Shown here piece by piece: positions 39,512-47,390 of a DNA stretch of 64,000 nt. The stretch comes from Archangium gephyra (GTDB lineage Bacteria; Myxococcota; Myxococcia; Myxococcales; Myxococcaceae), in contig NZ_CP011509.1 of NCBI RefSeq assembly GCF_001027285.1, positions 7,774,501 through 7,838,500 on the forward strand, read 5' to 3'. A model generated the notes under the pieces. It saw only the letters and a program-made list of their open reading frames with translations, was not told where the DNA came from and searched no databases. Numbering within the stretch: position 1 is the first letter of the stretch; every line of letters starts with the position of its first letter. The position numbers and the translations under genes are program-made.

Positions 39512-40909
39512 TCAGATGTGGATCGGGTGACCCAGGGTGGCCTCGGCGCCTTCCTTGATGATCTCGGAGAGCGTCGGGTGGGCGTGCATGGTGTGGGCGA
39601 GCTCCTCGGTGGTGATCTCCAGGCGCATGGCGACGCAGGCCTCGGCGAGGAGCTCGGTGGCGTGCGGGCCCACGAGGTGGACGCCGAGCACCTCGTCATA
39701 CTTCTTGTCGGAGACGACCTTGATCATGCCGAAGGCCTCGTTGGAGATGGAGGCCTTGGTGACGGCGGAGAACGGGAAGATGGCGGCCTTGACGTCGTAG
39801 CCGCGCTCCTTGGCCTTCTTCTCCGTGAGACCCACGGAAGCCACCTCGGGGTAGCAGTAGGTGGCGGACGGGGTGAGGTCGTAGTTGATGGGAGCGGGGT
39901 TCTTGCCGGCGATGTGCTCGACGGCGAGGACGCACTCGGCGCTGGCGACGTGGGCGAGCATCGGCGTGGGGATGACGTCACCGATGGCGTACACGTTGGG
40001 CTCGGTGGTGCGCATCATCGCGTCCGTCTTGATGAAGCCGCGCTCGGCCTTGATGCCGGTCTTGTCCAGACCGATGTCCTCGCTGACGGGGGCACGGCCC
40101 ACGGCGGACAGGACGTACTCGGCCTCGATGGTGCGCGTCTCGGTGCCCACGGTCATGGTGAGCTTCGCGCCGGTGGCGGTGGTCTCGACCTTCTCCACCT
40201 TGGCGCCGGTGTGCAGATCGATCTTCCGGCGCTTGAAGTGCTTCTCCAGCTCCTTCGAGCAGTCGATGTCCTCGATGGGGAGCAGGTTGGGCATGTACTC
40301 CACGATGGAGACCTGGGTGCCCATGTGGTTGAAGACGGAGGCGAACTCGCAGCCCACGGCGCCGGCGCCGATGACGATCAGGCTCTTGGGGATGCGGTCC
40401 AGCTCCAGGATGGAGTCGCTGTTGAGGACGCGCTTGTGGTCCACCGCCACGTTGGGCAGGGACTTGGGCACCGAGCCGGTGGCGATGATGATGTTCTTGG
40501 TGTCCAGCGTCTGCTTGGAACCCCCCTCGAGGGCGACCTCGACCTTGCCCTTGCCGGCGATGCGGCCGTGGCCCTTGAGGACGGTGATCTTGTTCTTCTT
40601 CATCAGGTAGTCGATGCCATTGGCACCCTTGGTGACCACCTTGCTCTTGTGCTCCTGCACCTTGGCCCAGTTGACCACCGGAGCCGGCACCTCGATACCG
40701 AAGTCAGCCGCCTCACGGATGTGATGCAGCAGGGCCGCGGACCAGAGGAGCGACTTGGTGGGGATGCAACCGCGGTGGAGGCAGGTGCCACCCAGACGCT
40801 TGTCCTTCTCGATAATGGCCGTCTTCAGCCCCAGCTGCGCGGCCCGGATCGCACCGACATACCCGCCGGGGCCCGAACCGATGATCACCACGTCGAAAGT
40901 CTCAGCCAC
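39512..40909 (-). CDS. lpd: Dihydrolipoamide dehydrogenase (E3)
   Basis: A 465-residue FAD flavoprotein that reoxidises dihydrolipoyl groups of 2-oxoacid dehydrogenases with NAD. It has the FAD motif VVIIGSGPGGYVGAI, the redox disulfide GGTCLHRGCIPTK, the NAD motif IVIGAGAVGCEFAS, the second FAD motif NVYAIGDV, and the C-terminal catalytic HAHPTLSE. GTG 40909 has GGAGG 5 nt upstream; the frame extends 45 residues further but that part is unlike the family. A natural partner of the E2 at 36175. Confidence 0.96.
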   Translation of the reverse strand: MAETFDVVIIGSGPGGYVGAIRAAQLGLKTAIIEKDKRLGGTCLHRGCIPTKSLLWSAALLHHIREAADFGIEVPAPVVNWAKVQEHKSKVVTKGANGIDYLMKKNKITVLKGHGRIAGKGKVEVALEGGSKQTLDTKNIIIATGSVPKSLPNVAVDHKRVLNSDSILELDRIPKSLIVIGAGAVGCEFASVFNHMGTQVSIVEYMPNLLPIEDIDCSKELEKHFKRRKIDLHTGAKVEKVETTATGAKLTMTVGTETRTIEAEYVLSAVGRAPVSEDIGLDKTGIKAERGFIKTDAMMRTTEPNVYAIGDVIPTPMLAHVASAECVLAVEHIAGKNPAPINYDLTPSATYCYPEVASVGLTEKKAKERGYDVKAAIFPFSAVTKASISNEAFGMIKVVSDKKYDEVLGVHLVGPHATELLAEACVAMRLEITTEELAHTMHAHPTLSEIIKEGAEATLGHPIHI

Positions 40910-40985
40910 GAACGCCTCCGGAGTGGATGTACCCGAGCGGCGCTGATAACCACCCATCCCGGCCGGAATCAAGGAGTTTGCAATC

Positions 40986-42083
40986 GTGCGACGCTTCCCA
41001 CTCCGAACCCTGCTGCTGATGACCCTCGCCCTGGCGGCCTTCATCCGCCTCTATTTCGTGACCCACCGCGGCGAGCGCCGGGCCGAGCGCCCTCCCCCCG
41101 CTCCCGCCTCGGCGAGCGACCAGGCGTGTCGCACCCTGGAGCGGGCCCTGGAAGGCGCCGTGCGAGCCCCAGGGAACCCCGCTGCCTCCGCGAGGGCCCG
41201 GCAACAGCTCGACGCCTGCCCGGCGCCCCCGGTGCGGGCCTGTGAGCTCGGCGCGGCCCTGGATGCCCGTTCCCAGCTCGAGGCGGGAGCGCCGCCCCTG
41301 AGGGAGTTGTTGGAGACCCTGTGCCAGCGGTGCCAGGCCGGGGCCAACCCCTGTGCGAGTCATGTCACACGCTCGGTGCTGGGGCTGATGGCGGGACGTC
41401 CGACGGATTCCTCCAACCTGCGCTGGTACCTGGAACATGCCGGGCCGGGGACACCGGAGGCCTGCGCCGAGGTGGCGCGGGCCCTGCTCGCCCCCGCGGC
41501 CCTGCCCCAGGACAGCCTGACGGACGCGCAGAAGGAGACCCTGGGACAGCTGGCCCCGGTGTGCGCGAAGGCGGGCCAGCTCCCCGCGAACGTGCTGCAC
41601 GCGGCGGTGGTGCGCGGCGGCGTCCCCGCGTTGACGCAGCTCGTCCAGGAGAAGCCGACCACGGAGAGCGCCGTGCTGAAACCGGACCGCACCGTGGGCA
41701 CGCCGGGTGGAGAGAAGTCCTTCGACGGACAGGAGGCCACGGGCGTGGCGCTCGCGGCGGCGCCCCAGGGAGAGCGGTGGCAGAAGGACGGCGCGCTGAG
41801 CGCGGTGTTCGAGCCGCCCGTGCGCCAGCTGTCCGCGCTGCGAGTGCGCGCCAGTGGCCCGGGCACGCTGCGCGCCGCCGTCCGCACCCGGGATGGCCTG
41901 GGCAAGCATGATCCGGACACGAAGACGAGCTTCGTGGACCCGGTGGCCTGCCGCTTCAAGGGCACCGGACAGTGGGAGCCGTGCGCGTTGCCGGTGCCGC
42001 TGCTGGACGTGGAGGCGCTCAGTGTATTTCCGGACAACGGCACACTCACACTGAATGAGGTGGAGGCGCGCGGAACGCGGTGA
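40986..42083 (+). CDS. Membrane-anchored protein of unknown function
   Basis: A 365-residue protein starting at GTG 40986 with GGAG about 9 nt upstream. The N-terminus is a signal anchor (TLLLMTLALAAFIRLYFV). An Ala/Pro-rich, Cys-containing helical region follows (residues about 45-215, with CQRC and several isolated Cys). The C-terminal domain (about 230-365) is strand-rich, with GTLRAAVRTRDG and VEALSVFPDNGTLTLNEVEA near the end. This end looks like a carbohydrate-binding-like jelly roll, but I do not recognise a family. Followed 25 nt later by another exported protein gene. Confidence 0.65.
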   Translation: MRRFPLRTLLLMTLALAAFIRLYFVTHRGERRAERPPPAPASASDQACRTLERALEGAVRAPGNPAASARARQQLDACPAPPVRACELGAALDARSQLEAGAPPLRELLETLCQRCQAGANPCASHVTRSVLGLMAGRPTDSSNLRWYLEHAGPGTPEACAEVARALLAPAALPQDSLTDAQKETLGQLAPVCAKAGQLPANVLHAAVVRGGVPALTQLVQEKPTTESAVLKPDRTVGTPGGEKSFDGQEATGVALAAAPQGERWQKDGALSAVFEPPVRQLSALRVRASGPGTLRAAVRTRDGLGKHDPDTKTSFVDPVACRFKGTGQWEPCALPVPLLDVEALSVFPDNGTLTLNEVEARGTR

Positions 42084-42108
42084 GGGGTGAGGCATCGAAG
42101 GGCCCGCC

Positions 42109-42918
42109 ATGCGAATCCACCTGCTCACCCTGATGCTGATGGCCACTCCGGCCCTGGCCCAAAGCCCGCTGTCGGCGCTCGTCGCCGAGTACGAGACGGG
42201 GCCCGCCGCCATCTTCCAGAACGACGGACGCTACGGCCCGACTGGCACCGCGTACGAGGCGGGCGACATCAACCAGAAGGACAACCTGTACCGCAGCCAA
42301 CGGATCGCGCTCGAGGCGCGGCTGGGGGAGCGGCACGGCCTCATCGTGCTGTACGCGCCCTTCGACATCACCACGCGCGCGACGCTGACGAAGGACATCG
42401 ACTTCCGGGGCACGGTGTTCCCCTCCGGCTCGGTGGTGGACAGCCGCTACCTCTTCGAGGGGTACCGGGCGAGCTACCTGTACCGGCTCGTCAACGGGGA
42501 GCGCTTCACCTGGGACATCGGAGCGAGCGTGCAGATCCGCAACGCACTGGTGGGCTTCAGCGCGGTGGACGGCACGCGCTACACGAAGGAGAGCGACATC
42601 GGCGTGGTGGGAGCGCTGAAGACGCGGCTGCGCTACGAGCTGCCGTCGCGGGTGTGGGCGGGGCTCGAGGCGGATGCGCTGTCCACCTTCGGACTGCTCG
42701 GCAACACGACGGGCGGCATCTACGACGTGGCGCTGACGCTGGGCCTTCCGTTGAACACGAAGGGAGACGTGCACGCCTACGCGCGGTTGCGGCTGCTCGG
42801 GGGCGGCGCGGACGTGAAGAAGCGGGACATCTACAACTGGGGCAACTTCGGCTTCGCGGTGCTGGGCGTGCAGGCGGACCTGGTGTCGCTGGTCGAACGA
42901 GCACTCCCCACTCCGTGA
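42109..42918 (+). CDS. Putative outer-membrane beta-barrel protein
   Basis: A 269-residue protein with a clear signal peptide (LLTLMLMATPALAQS, cleavage near 18). The mature part shows alternating aromatic and polar strands (YLFEGYRASYLYRL, WDIGASVQIRNAL, LRYELPSRVWAGLEADAL, YDVALTLGLPL) as in an outer-membrane barrel, and ends with strand-like sequence FAVLGVQADLVSLV. GAAGGG precedes ATG 42109. Family not recognised. Probably co-transcribed with the preceding gene. Confidence 0.65.
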   Translation: MRIHLLTLMLMATPALAQSPLSALVAEYETGPAAIFQNDGRYGPTGTAYEAGDINQKDNLYRSQRIALEARLGERHGLIVLYAPFDITTRATLTKDIDFRGTVFPSGSVVDSRYLFEGYRASYLYRLVNGERFTWDIGASVQIRNALVGFSAVDGTRYTKESDIGVVGALKTRLRYELPSRVWAGLEADALSTFGLLGNTTGGIYDVALTLGLPLNTKGDVHAYARLRLLGGGADVKKRDIYNWGNFGFAVLGVQADLVSLVERALPTP

Positions 42919-42928
42919 CCGTGCATGT

Positions 42929-42963
42929 CCCCTCTCCCCCTGGGAGAGGGCTAGGGTGAGGGT
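42929..42963. repeat. Palindromic dispersed repeat, copy 4
   Basis: CCCTCTCCC-CCT-GGGAGAGGG then CTAGGGTGAGGGT. It lies between two same-strand genes, 11 nt after the barrel-protein stop. Confidence 0.9.
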
Positions 42964-42983
42964 CTCCCCAACCCGGAGACCCC

Positions 42984-43712
42984 ATGCTCCCGCTGTACCT
43001 CTGCGCGCTGCTCGCCGCCGCGCCCCCGCCGCCCGTGGCTCTGAGAGCGGGCGCGGCCGAACCCGATGACGAGGTCACGTTGAACATCACCGGGCTGGCG
43101 GCTCCCGCGCGAGCGGAGGCGGGCCTCTACCTGTCCGGCAAGCTCTCCGTGCCCTCGCACCCGCTGCGCGCCTTGCTGCTGCGCAGCACGGACGGTGGAG
43201 CGCATTGGACCGAGGTCCTGCCCGCGGTGGAGCACAGCGAGGTGCTCTTCGTGGAGTTCGAGGGCTGCCAGGGCCGCGTCCTGGTGGGTTGGACCACGGA
43301 AGGCCCGGGGGAGCTGACGCTGTTCGCGAGCTCGGACTGCGGGGCGACGTGGAAACGCCGAAGCAAGCTGCCCAAGGCCGTCTGGTCCGAGTGGCCGGAG
43401 CAGATGGAGTGGACGGACGGCCAACGGGGCACGGTGTGGCTGTCGGACGCGAACGAGGAGAACGCCCCGGTCCGAGCAATCACCACGCGTGACGGAGGCA
43501 AGACCTGGAGCACCCCGAAGGATGCGCCCCAGATGCCGCCCCCGCGGCCGGAGCCCGAGGCAAAAGGTCCCTCCGGGGAGAGCTGGAAGGTGTCCTCGGA
43601 TGACCGGATTACGCGCGTGGAGCGGCAGGAGCCAGGGGGCACCTCGCAGGTGCGCGCCCAGCTGCCGATCTTCTGGCGGCGCGAGGGCAACAAGCTCGTC
43701 CCCACGCGCTGA
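42984..43712 (+). CDS. Exported protein with BNR/Asp-box repeats
   Basis: A 242-residue protein with a short signal peptide (LPLYLCALLAAAPPP). Three Asp-box motifs of the sialidase/BNR type are visible: STDGGAHWTE, SSDCGATWKR and TRDGGKTWST, spaced about 50 residues apart. This predicts a partial beta-propeller-like surface protein rather than an active sialidase, since no catalytic residues were recognised. Start ATG 42984 has GGAG 5 nt upstream. Confidence 0.7.
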   Translation: MLPLYLCALLAAAPPPPVALRAGAAEPDDEVTLNITGLAAPARAEAGLYLSGKLSVPSHPLRALLLRSTDGGAHWTEVLPAVEHSEVLFVEFEGCQGRVLVGWTTEGPGELTLFASSDCGATWKRRSKLPKAVWSEWPEQMEWTDGQRGTVWLSDANEENAPVRAITTRDGGKTWSTPKDAPQMPPPRPEPEAKGPSGESWKVSSDDRITRVERQEPGGTSQVRAQLPIFWRREGNKLVPTR

Positions 43713-43772
43713 CACGGCATCGCTCGTACGGATAGGTGCCTGCGGGCCGGGCGGGTAGCATGCCGGCGCCCC

Positions 43773-45668
43773 ATGGAAACGCCCTCCCCCTCGCGTACCG
43801 TCACCGGCCGCATCGACGTCCACCCTCGCGGCTTCGGCTTCCTCGTCGTGCAGCCGTCCGGCTCCGACGAGGTGCTCTCCGCGTTCATCCCGCCGCCCGA
43901 GCTCAACCCGTACCTCGCCGATGACGTCGTCTCCGCGACGGTGACGGCCTCGGAGGATGGCCGCTGGAGCGCGAGCGCGCTGTCCCTCCTCAAGCGCCCA
44001 CGCCAGGAGGTCTACGGCGAGGTGGTGCTGCGCAAGGGAGCCGTCCACCTGCGCATCGACCGCGACGTGGCCAATGGCGACTGGCCGCTGGAGGCGGCCG
44101 GTGTCGAGGTTCAGCCCCAGGACGCGGTGGTGGCGCGCATCGCCGACGGCAAGGCGTGGCTGCTGCGCAAGCTGGAGCCGGGCGCGGATCGCTCGCTGGA
44201 GCGCATCATCGTGCGCCATGGATTGCGCCGTGGCTTCGACCCGGAGGTCCACGCCGAGGTGCAGCGGGTCCTCACCGTGCCCCATGCGCTCGGAGGCCGG
44301 CGTGACTTGCGCCAGGTGCCCACCGTCACCGTGGACTCGGCGTCCACGCGCGTCATCGACGACGCCATCTCCGTGCTGCCCGCGGGTGGCGACGGGGCCC
44401 TGCGGCTGTTCGTCTCCATCGCCGACCCCGCCGAGTTCGTCACCGAGGGCTCCGCGTTGGACCGTGTGGCGCGCGAGCGGGCCACCAGCGTGTACCTCGC
44501 CGGAGCCATGCTGCCCATGCTCCCCGAGGAGCTCTCGACGAACTGGCTCAGCCTCGTGCCCGGCGAGGACCGGCTGTGCCTCACGGTGGAGCTGCGCATC
44601 GACCCGGAGGGGCGCGTCACCGCGGCGGATGTCTACGAGAGCCTCATCCGCTCGTGGGCCAAACTGAGCTACGCCGAGGTGGCGGACTACCTCGACAAGG
44701 ACGAGGTGTCCGAGCCGATGGCCGCTGTGCGCGAGGCCATGCCGTGGTTCCGCGCGGCGGCGGCACGGCTGGCGGTGGCGCGGGCCGGTCGCGGTGGCAT
44801 CGAGATGTCTCGCGACGAGGCCCGCTTCACCTTCGACGAGGAGACGGGCGAGGTCTCCGGCATCGAGGCCGTACGGCCCACGACGGCGCACACGATGGTG
44901 GAGCGCTTCATGGTCGCCGCCAACGAGGCCATCGCGGGCTGGCTGATTGATCGCGGCGTCCCCGCCCTCTTCCGCGTCCAGGACGAGCCGGAGCCGCAGC
45001 GTGTCGCGGACCTCGCCGCCTTCGCGCAGCACTCGGGCTTCGGCGCGGGCTTCGGCCGCAGACTCACCCCGCTGGCGCTCGCCGCGTTCGACCGGCAGAT
45101 CGCCGGCTGCACCGCGGAGCCAGCCTTGCGCTCGGTGCTGCGGCGCTCGCTGGGGCCCTCTCGCTACACCGTGGTGCCAGCCATGCACTTCGGCCTCGCG
45201 GCGCGCGCCTACCTCCACTTCACCTCGCCCATCCGGCGCTATGCGGACCTCTCCGTCCACCGCGCCCTCAAGCAGTACCTGCGGGGCCGGCGCGACTTCG
45301 TGCACGAGGACCCCGCCATCGAGCAGCTCGGGGTGCACCTCAACGAGCGCTCCCGCACCGCCAGCCGCGCCGAGAAGGATCGCCACCGCGTGCTGGAGGC
45401 CCGGGTGATGGCCTCGCACGTGGGCCGGGAGTTCACCGGACGGATTACCCGCGTGCGGCCCTCTGGCCTGCTCGTCCAGCTCGACGGCATGCTGGTGGAG
45501 GCCAACCTCCCCGCCGACGCGCTGCCCGATGGACCCTACCAGCCCGACCCTCGCGAGACGTCGCTCGTGAGCGCCTCGCGCACCTTCACCATCGGCATGC
45601 CCCTGCAGGTGCGCGTGGCCTCCACCGACGAACAGCACGGCCGCGTCGAGCTCGCGCTCGCGGGGTGA
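43773..45668 (+). CDS. Second RNB-domain ribonuclease, altered active site
   Basis: A 631-residue RNase II/R-type protein with a cold-shock-like start (RIDVHPRGFGFLVV), RNB domain, HFTSPIRRYADLSVHR, and an S1-like end. The four-Asp metal site is DSASTRVIDDAI near residue 187. Compared with DGEDARDFDDAV in the other copy (rnr), the first, third and fourth Asp are kept but the second is Val. In characterised RNase II this position contributes to metal binding, so activity may be reduced or changed. It lacks the long tails of the rnr copy. The last 31 nt around its stop recur at 51360-51390, on the other side of the LGFP gene cluster. Confidence 0.88.
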   Translation: METPSPSRTVTGRIDVHPRGFGFLVVQPSGSDEVLSAFIPPPELNPYLADDVVSATVTASEDGRWSASALSLLKRPRQEVYGEVVLRKGAVHLRIDRDVANGDWPLEAAGVEVQPQDAVVARIADGKAWLLRKLEPGADRSLERIIVRHGLRRGFDPEVHAEVQRVLTVPHALGGRRDLRQVPTVTVDSASTRVIDDAISVLPAGGDGALRLFVSIADPAEFVTEGSALDRVARERATSVYLAGAMLPMLPEELSTNWLSLVPGEDRLCLTVELRIDPEGRVTAADVYESLIRSWAKLSYAEVADYLDKDEVSEPMAAVREAMPWFRAAAARLAVARAGRGGIEMSRDEARFTFDEETGEVSGIEAVRPTTAHTMVERFMVAANEAIAGWLIDRGVPALFRVQDEPEPQRVADLAAFAQHSGFGAGFGRRLTPLALAAFDRQIAGCTAEPALRSVLRRSLGPSRYTVVPAMHFGLAARAYLHFTSPIRRYADLSVHRALKQYLRGRRDFVHEDPAIEQLGVHLNERSRTASRAEKDRHRVLEARVMASHVGREFTGRITRVRPSGLLVQLDGMLVEANLPADALPDGPYQPDPRETSLVSASRTFTIGMPLQVRVASTDEQHGRVELALAG

Positions 45669-45670
45669 GT

Positions 45671-45703
45671 CCCCACTCGGCTCGATTGGACGTCCGAGTG
45701 GGG
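45671..45703 (+). terminator. Hairpin just after the second RNB gene
   Basis: CCCCACTCGG pairs with CCGAGTGGGG (10 bp, 13-nt loop), starting 2 nt after the stop at 45668. There is no T-run, so it is a hairpin-only terminator candidate; repeat copy 5 follows at 45722. Confidence 0.55.
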
Positions 45704-45721
45704 TGAAGCACGGGAGCGGGC

Positions 45722-45757
45722 ACCCTCACCCCGTCCCTCTCCCGAGGGGAGAGGGGA
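45722..45757. repeat. Palindromic dispersed repeat, copy 5
   Basis: ACCCTCACCCCG then TCCCTCTCCC-GA-GGGGAGAGGGG, the same element as the others in reverse orientation. It is between the convergent RNB and M23/LGFP genes, 6 nt from the latter's stop. Confidence 0.9.
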
Positions 45758-45763
45758 AATGCG

Positions 45764-47338
45764 CTACTTCATGCGAACGGTGACGGTGTTGGTGGCGGTG
45801 TTGAGCGTGAGGAAGCCCTTCTGGAACTCGCTCTCGCGCCCACCGGTGACGGTGTACTCGTCCTTCACCGGGTAGCCCAGCGCCCCCGTCTCCCAGCCCA
45901 GCGACTCCCACTTCGCCCGGATGGGTCCGTGCACCTCGTGCGCTCCCGTGGCCTGCGTCCAGTAGATGCTGCCGTTCTGGAAGTGGTTGAAGCGCCCCAC
46001 CCCATCCGGCGTCTTCGTCTCGTCCGTCAACGGGTAGCCCAGCAGTCCCGCCTCACGCCCCAACGCCACCCACCTCGTGTTGATGTCCCCAATCACCTCA
46101 TGCGCGCCCGTCGCGGGCGTGAAGTAGATGCTGCCGCGCTGGAAGTGGTTGTAGCGGCCCACCCCGTCCGCCGTCCCCTGCTCATCCGTCGTCGGGTAGC
46201 CCAGGTAGCTCGTCTCCCAGCCCCGCTCCGCCCACTTGGCTTGGATGATGCCGCGCACCTCGTGCGCTCCCGTGGCCTGCGTCCAGTAGATGCTGCCATT
46301 CTCGAAGTGGTTGTAGCGGCCCACTCCGTCCGGCGTCGTCAGCTCCCCTGTCTTCGGGTAGCCCAGGTTGCTCTTCTCCCAACCCAGCTGCTTCCACTTC
46401 TCGCGGATGTTTCCGTGGATTTCCCAGGCCCCCAGCTCCGGCGTCCAGTAGATGCTGCCGCGCTCGAAGTGATTGAAGCGGCCTCGCCCGTCCGGCGTCA
46501 CCAGCTCGTCGGTGATGGGGTAACCCACGACGCTGCGCTCCCAGCCCAGCTGCTCCCACTTGAGGCGGATCTGCCCCATCACCACGTGCGCGCCCAGCGT
46601 CGGCGTCCAGTAGATGCTGCCGCGCTCGAAGTGGTTGTAGCGCCCCACCCCGTCCGGCGTGGCCAGCTCTCCGGCCGTGCACGCGCCCAGCAGCGCGGGG
46701 CCGTTCACCGCGTCGTACTTCGCCTTGATGTCCCCCTTGATCACGCAAGGGCAGTTGTTGCTGGTGATGCTCTTCTGGAAGTAGCTGCTGGGATAGGGCG
46801 CGAGCGACACGCCGTTGAGGACGATGTCCTGGCCCACGCCGTTGAGCAGCTGCTCGTAGTGGATGTGCGGTCCGCTGCTCGCGCCGGTGCTCCCCGTCAC
46901 GCCGATTTGCTGGCCCTGCGCCACCTGGGTGCGGTCTGGCACCGAGAAGGCGGACAGGTGGAAATAGTACGTCTGCCACCCGCCGCCGTGGTCGATCTTG
47001 ATGTAGTTGCCCGCGCCGCCGGCCTCGTAGTGGCGCGTGGCGTAACCCGCCGCCGAGGCGAACTGGGGCTGGCCGTTGGTGTCCCCACCATGCTTCACGA
47101 AGTCGAGCGCGCGCCGCACCTCGGTGCTGTGGTGGTCGTACGTCCAGGTCTGCCCGCAGGCGAAGGGGGCCTGGAAGTTGGGCCGCAGGGCCGCCTCATG
47201 CGTGGACACCTCCTGCGGGGGCACCTCCTGCGTGCCCGCATTCGGGACCTCGGAACCGCAGCCGGTGCCGCACAGAAGTAGCGCCAGTGACAGACGAGAC
47301 AGCCACGTACGGGGATTCAACAAGACTTCGACTTTCAT
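45764..47338 (-). CDS. Lipoprotein M23 peptidase with LGFP repeats
   Basis: A 524-residue exported protein. The N-terminus is a lipoprotein signal (LALLLCGTGC). Residues about 60-170 form an M23 metallopeptidase: DHHSTEVRRALDF has His and Asp metal ligands and GPHIHYEQ (about 158) the HxH pair. M23 enzymes cut peptidoglycan cross-links. Five LGFP-type repeats of 54 residues follow (pattern TPDGVGRYNHF.xGSIYWT), predicted to bind the cell wall. The end [10 protein letters not shown]...VRMK is shared with the next two genes. ATG 47338 is chosen; an ATG at 47350 is also possible. First-acting candidate of a three-enzyme lytic set. Confidence 0.9.
   Translation of the reverse strand: MKVEVLLNPRTWLSRLSLALLLCGTGCGSEVPNAGTQEVPPQEVSTHEAALRPNFQAPFACGQTWTYDHHSTEVRRALDFVKHGGDTNGQPQFASAAGYATRHYEAGGAGNYIKIDHGGGWQTYYFHLSAFSVPDRTQVAQGQQIGVTGSTGASSGPHIHYEQLLNGVGQDIVLNGVSLAPYPSSYFQKSITSNNCPCVIKGDIKAKYDAVNGPALLGACTAGELATPDGVGRYNHFERGSIYWTPTLGAHVVMGQIRLKWEQLGWERSVVGYPITDELVTPDGRGRFNHFERGSIYWTPELGAWEIHGNIREKWKQLGWEKSNLGYPKTGELTTPDGVGRYNHFENGSIYWTQATGAHEVRGIIQAKWAERGWETSYLGYPTTDEQGTADGVGRYNHFQRGSIYFTPATGAHEVIGDINTRWVALGREAGLLGYPLTDETKTPDGVGRFNHFQNGSIYWTQATGAHEVHGPIRAKWESLGWETGALGYPVKDEYTVTGGRESEFQKGFLTLNTATNTVTVRMK
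45840..46690. repeat. 162-bp tandem repeats in the M23 gene
   Basis: Five copies at a strict 162-bp period (for example AGTAGATGCTGCC at 45961, 46123, 46285, 46447 and 46609). They encode the LGFP units and are closely related at DNA level to the repeats in the next gene. Confidence 0.9.
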
Positions 47339-47390
47339 GGGGATTTCCATCCTGCGTTGGGGGGAACTGTCCGGGAGGCCGTCGGGAGTG

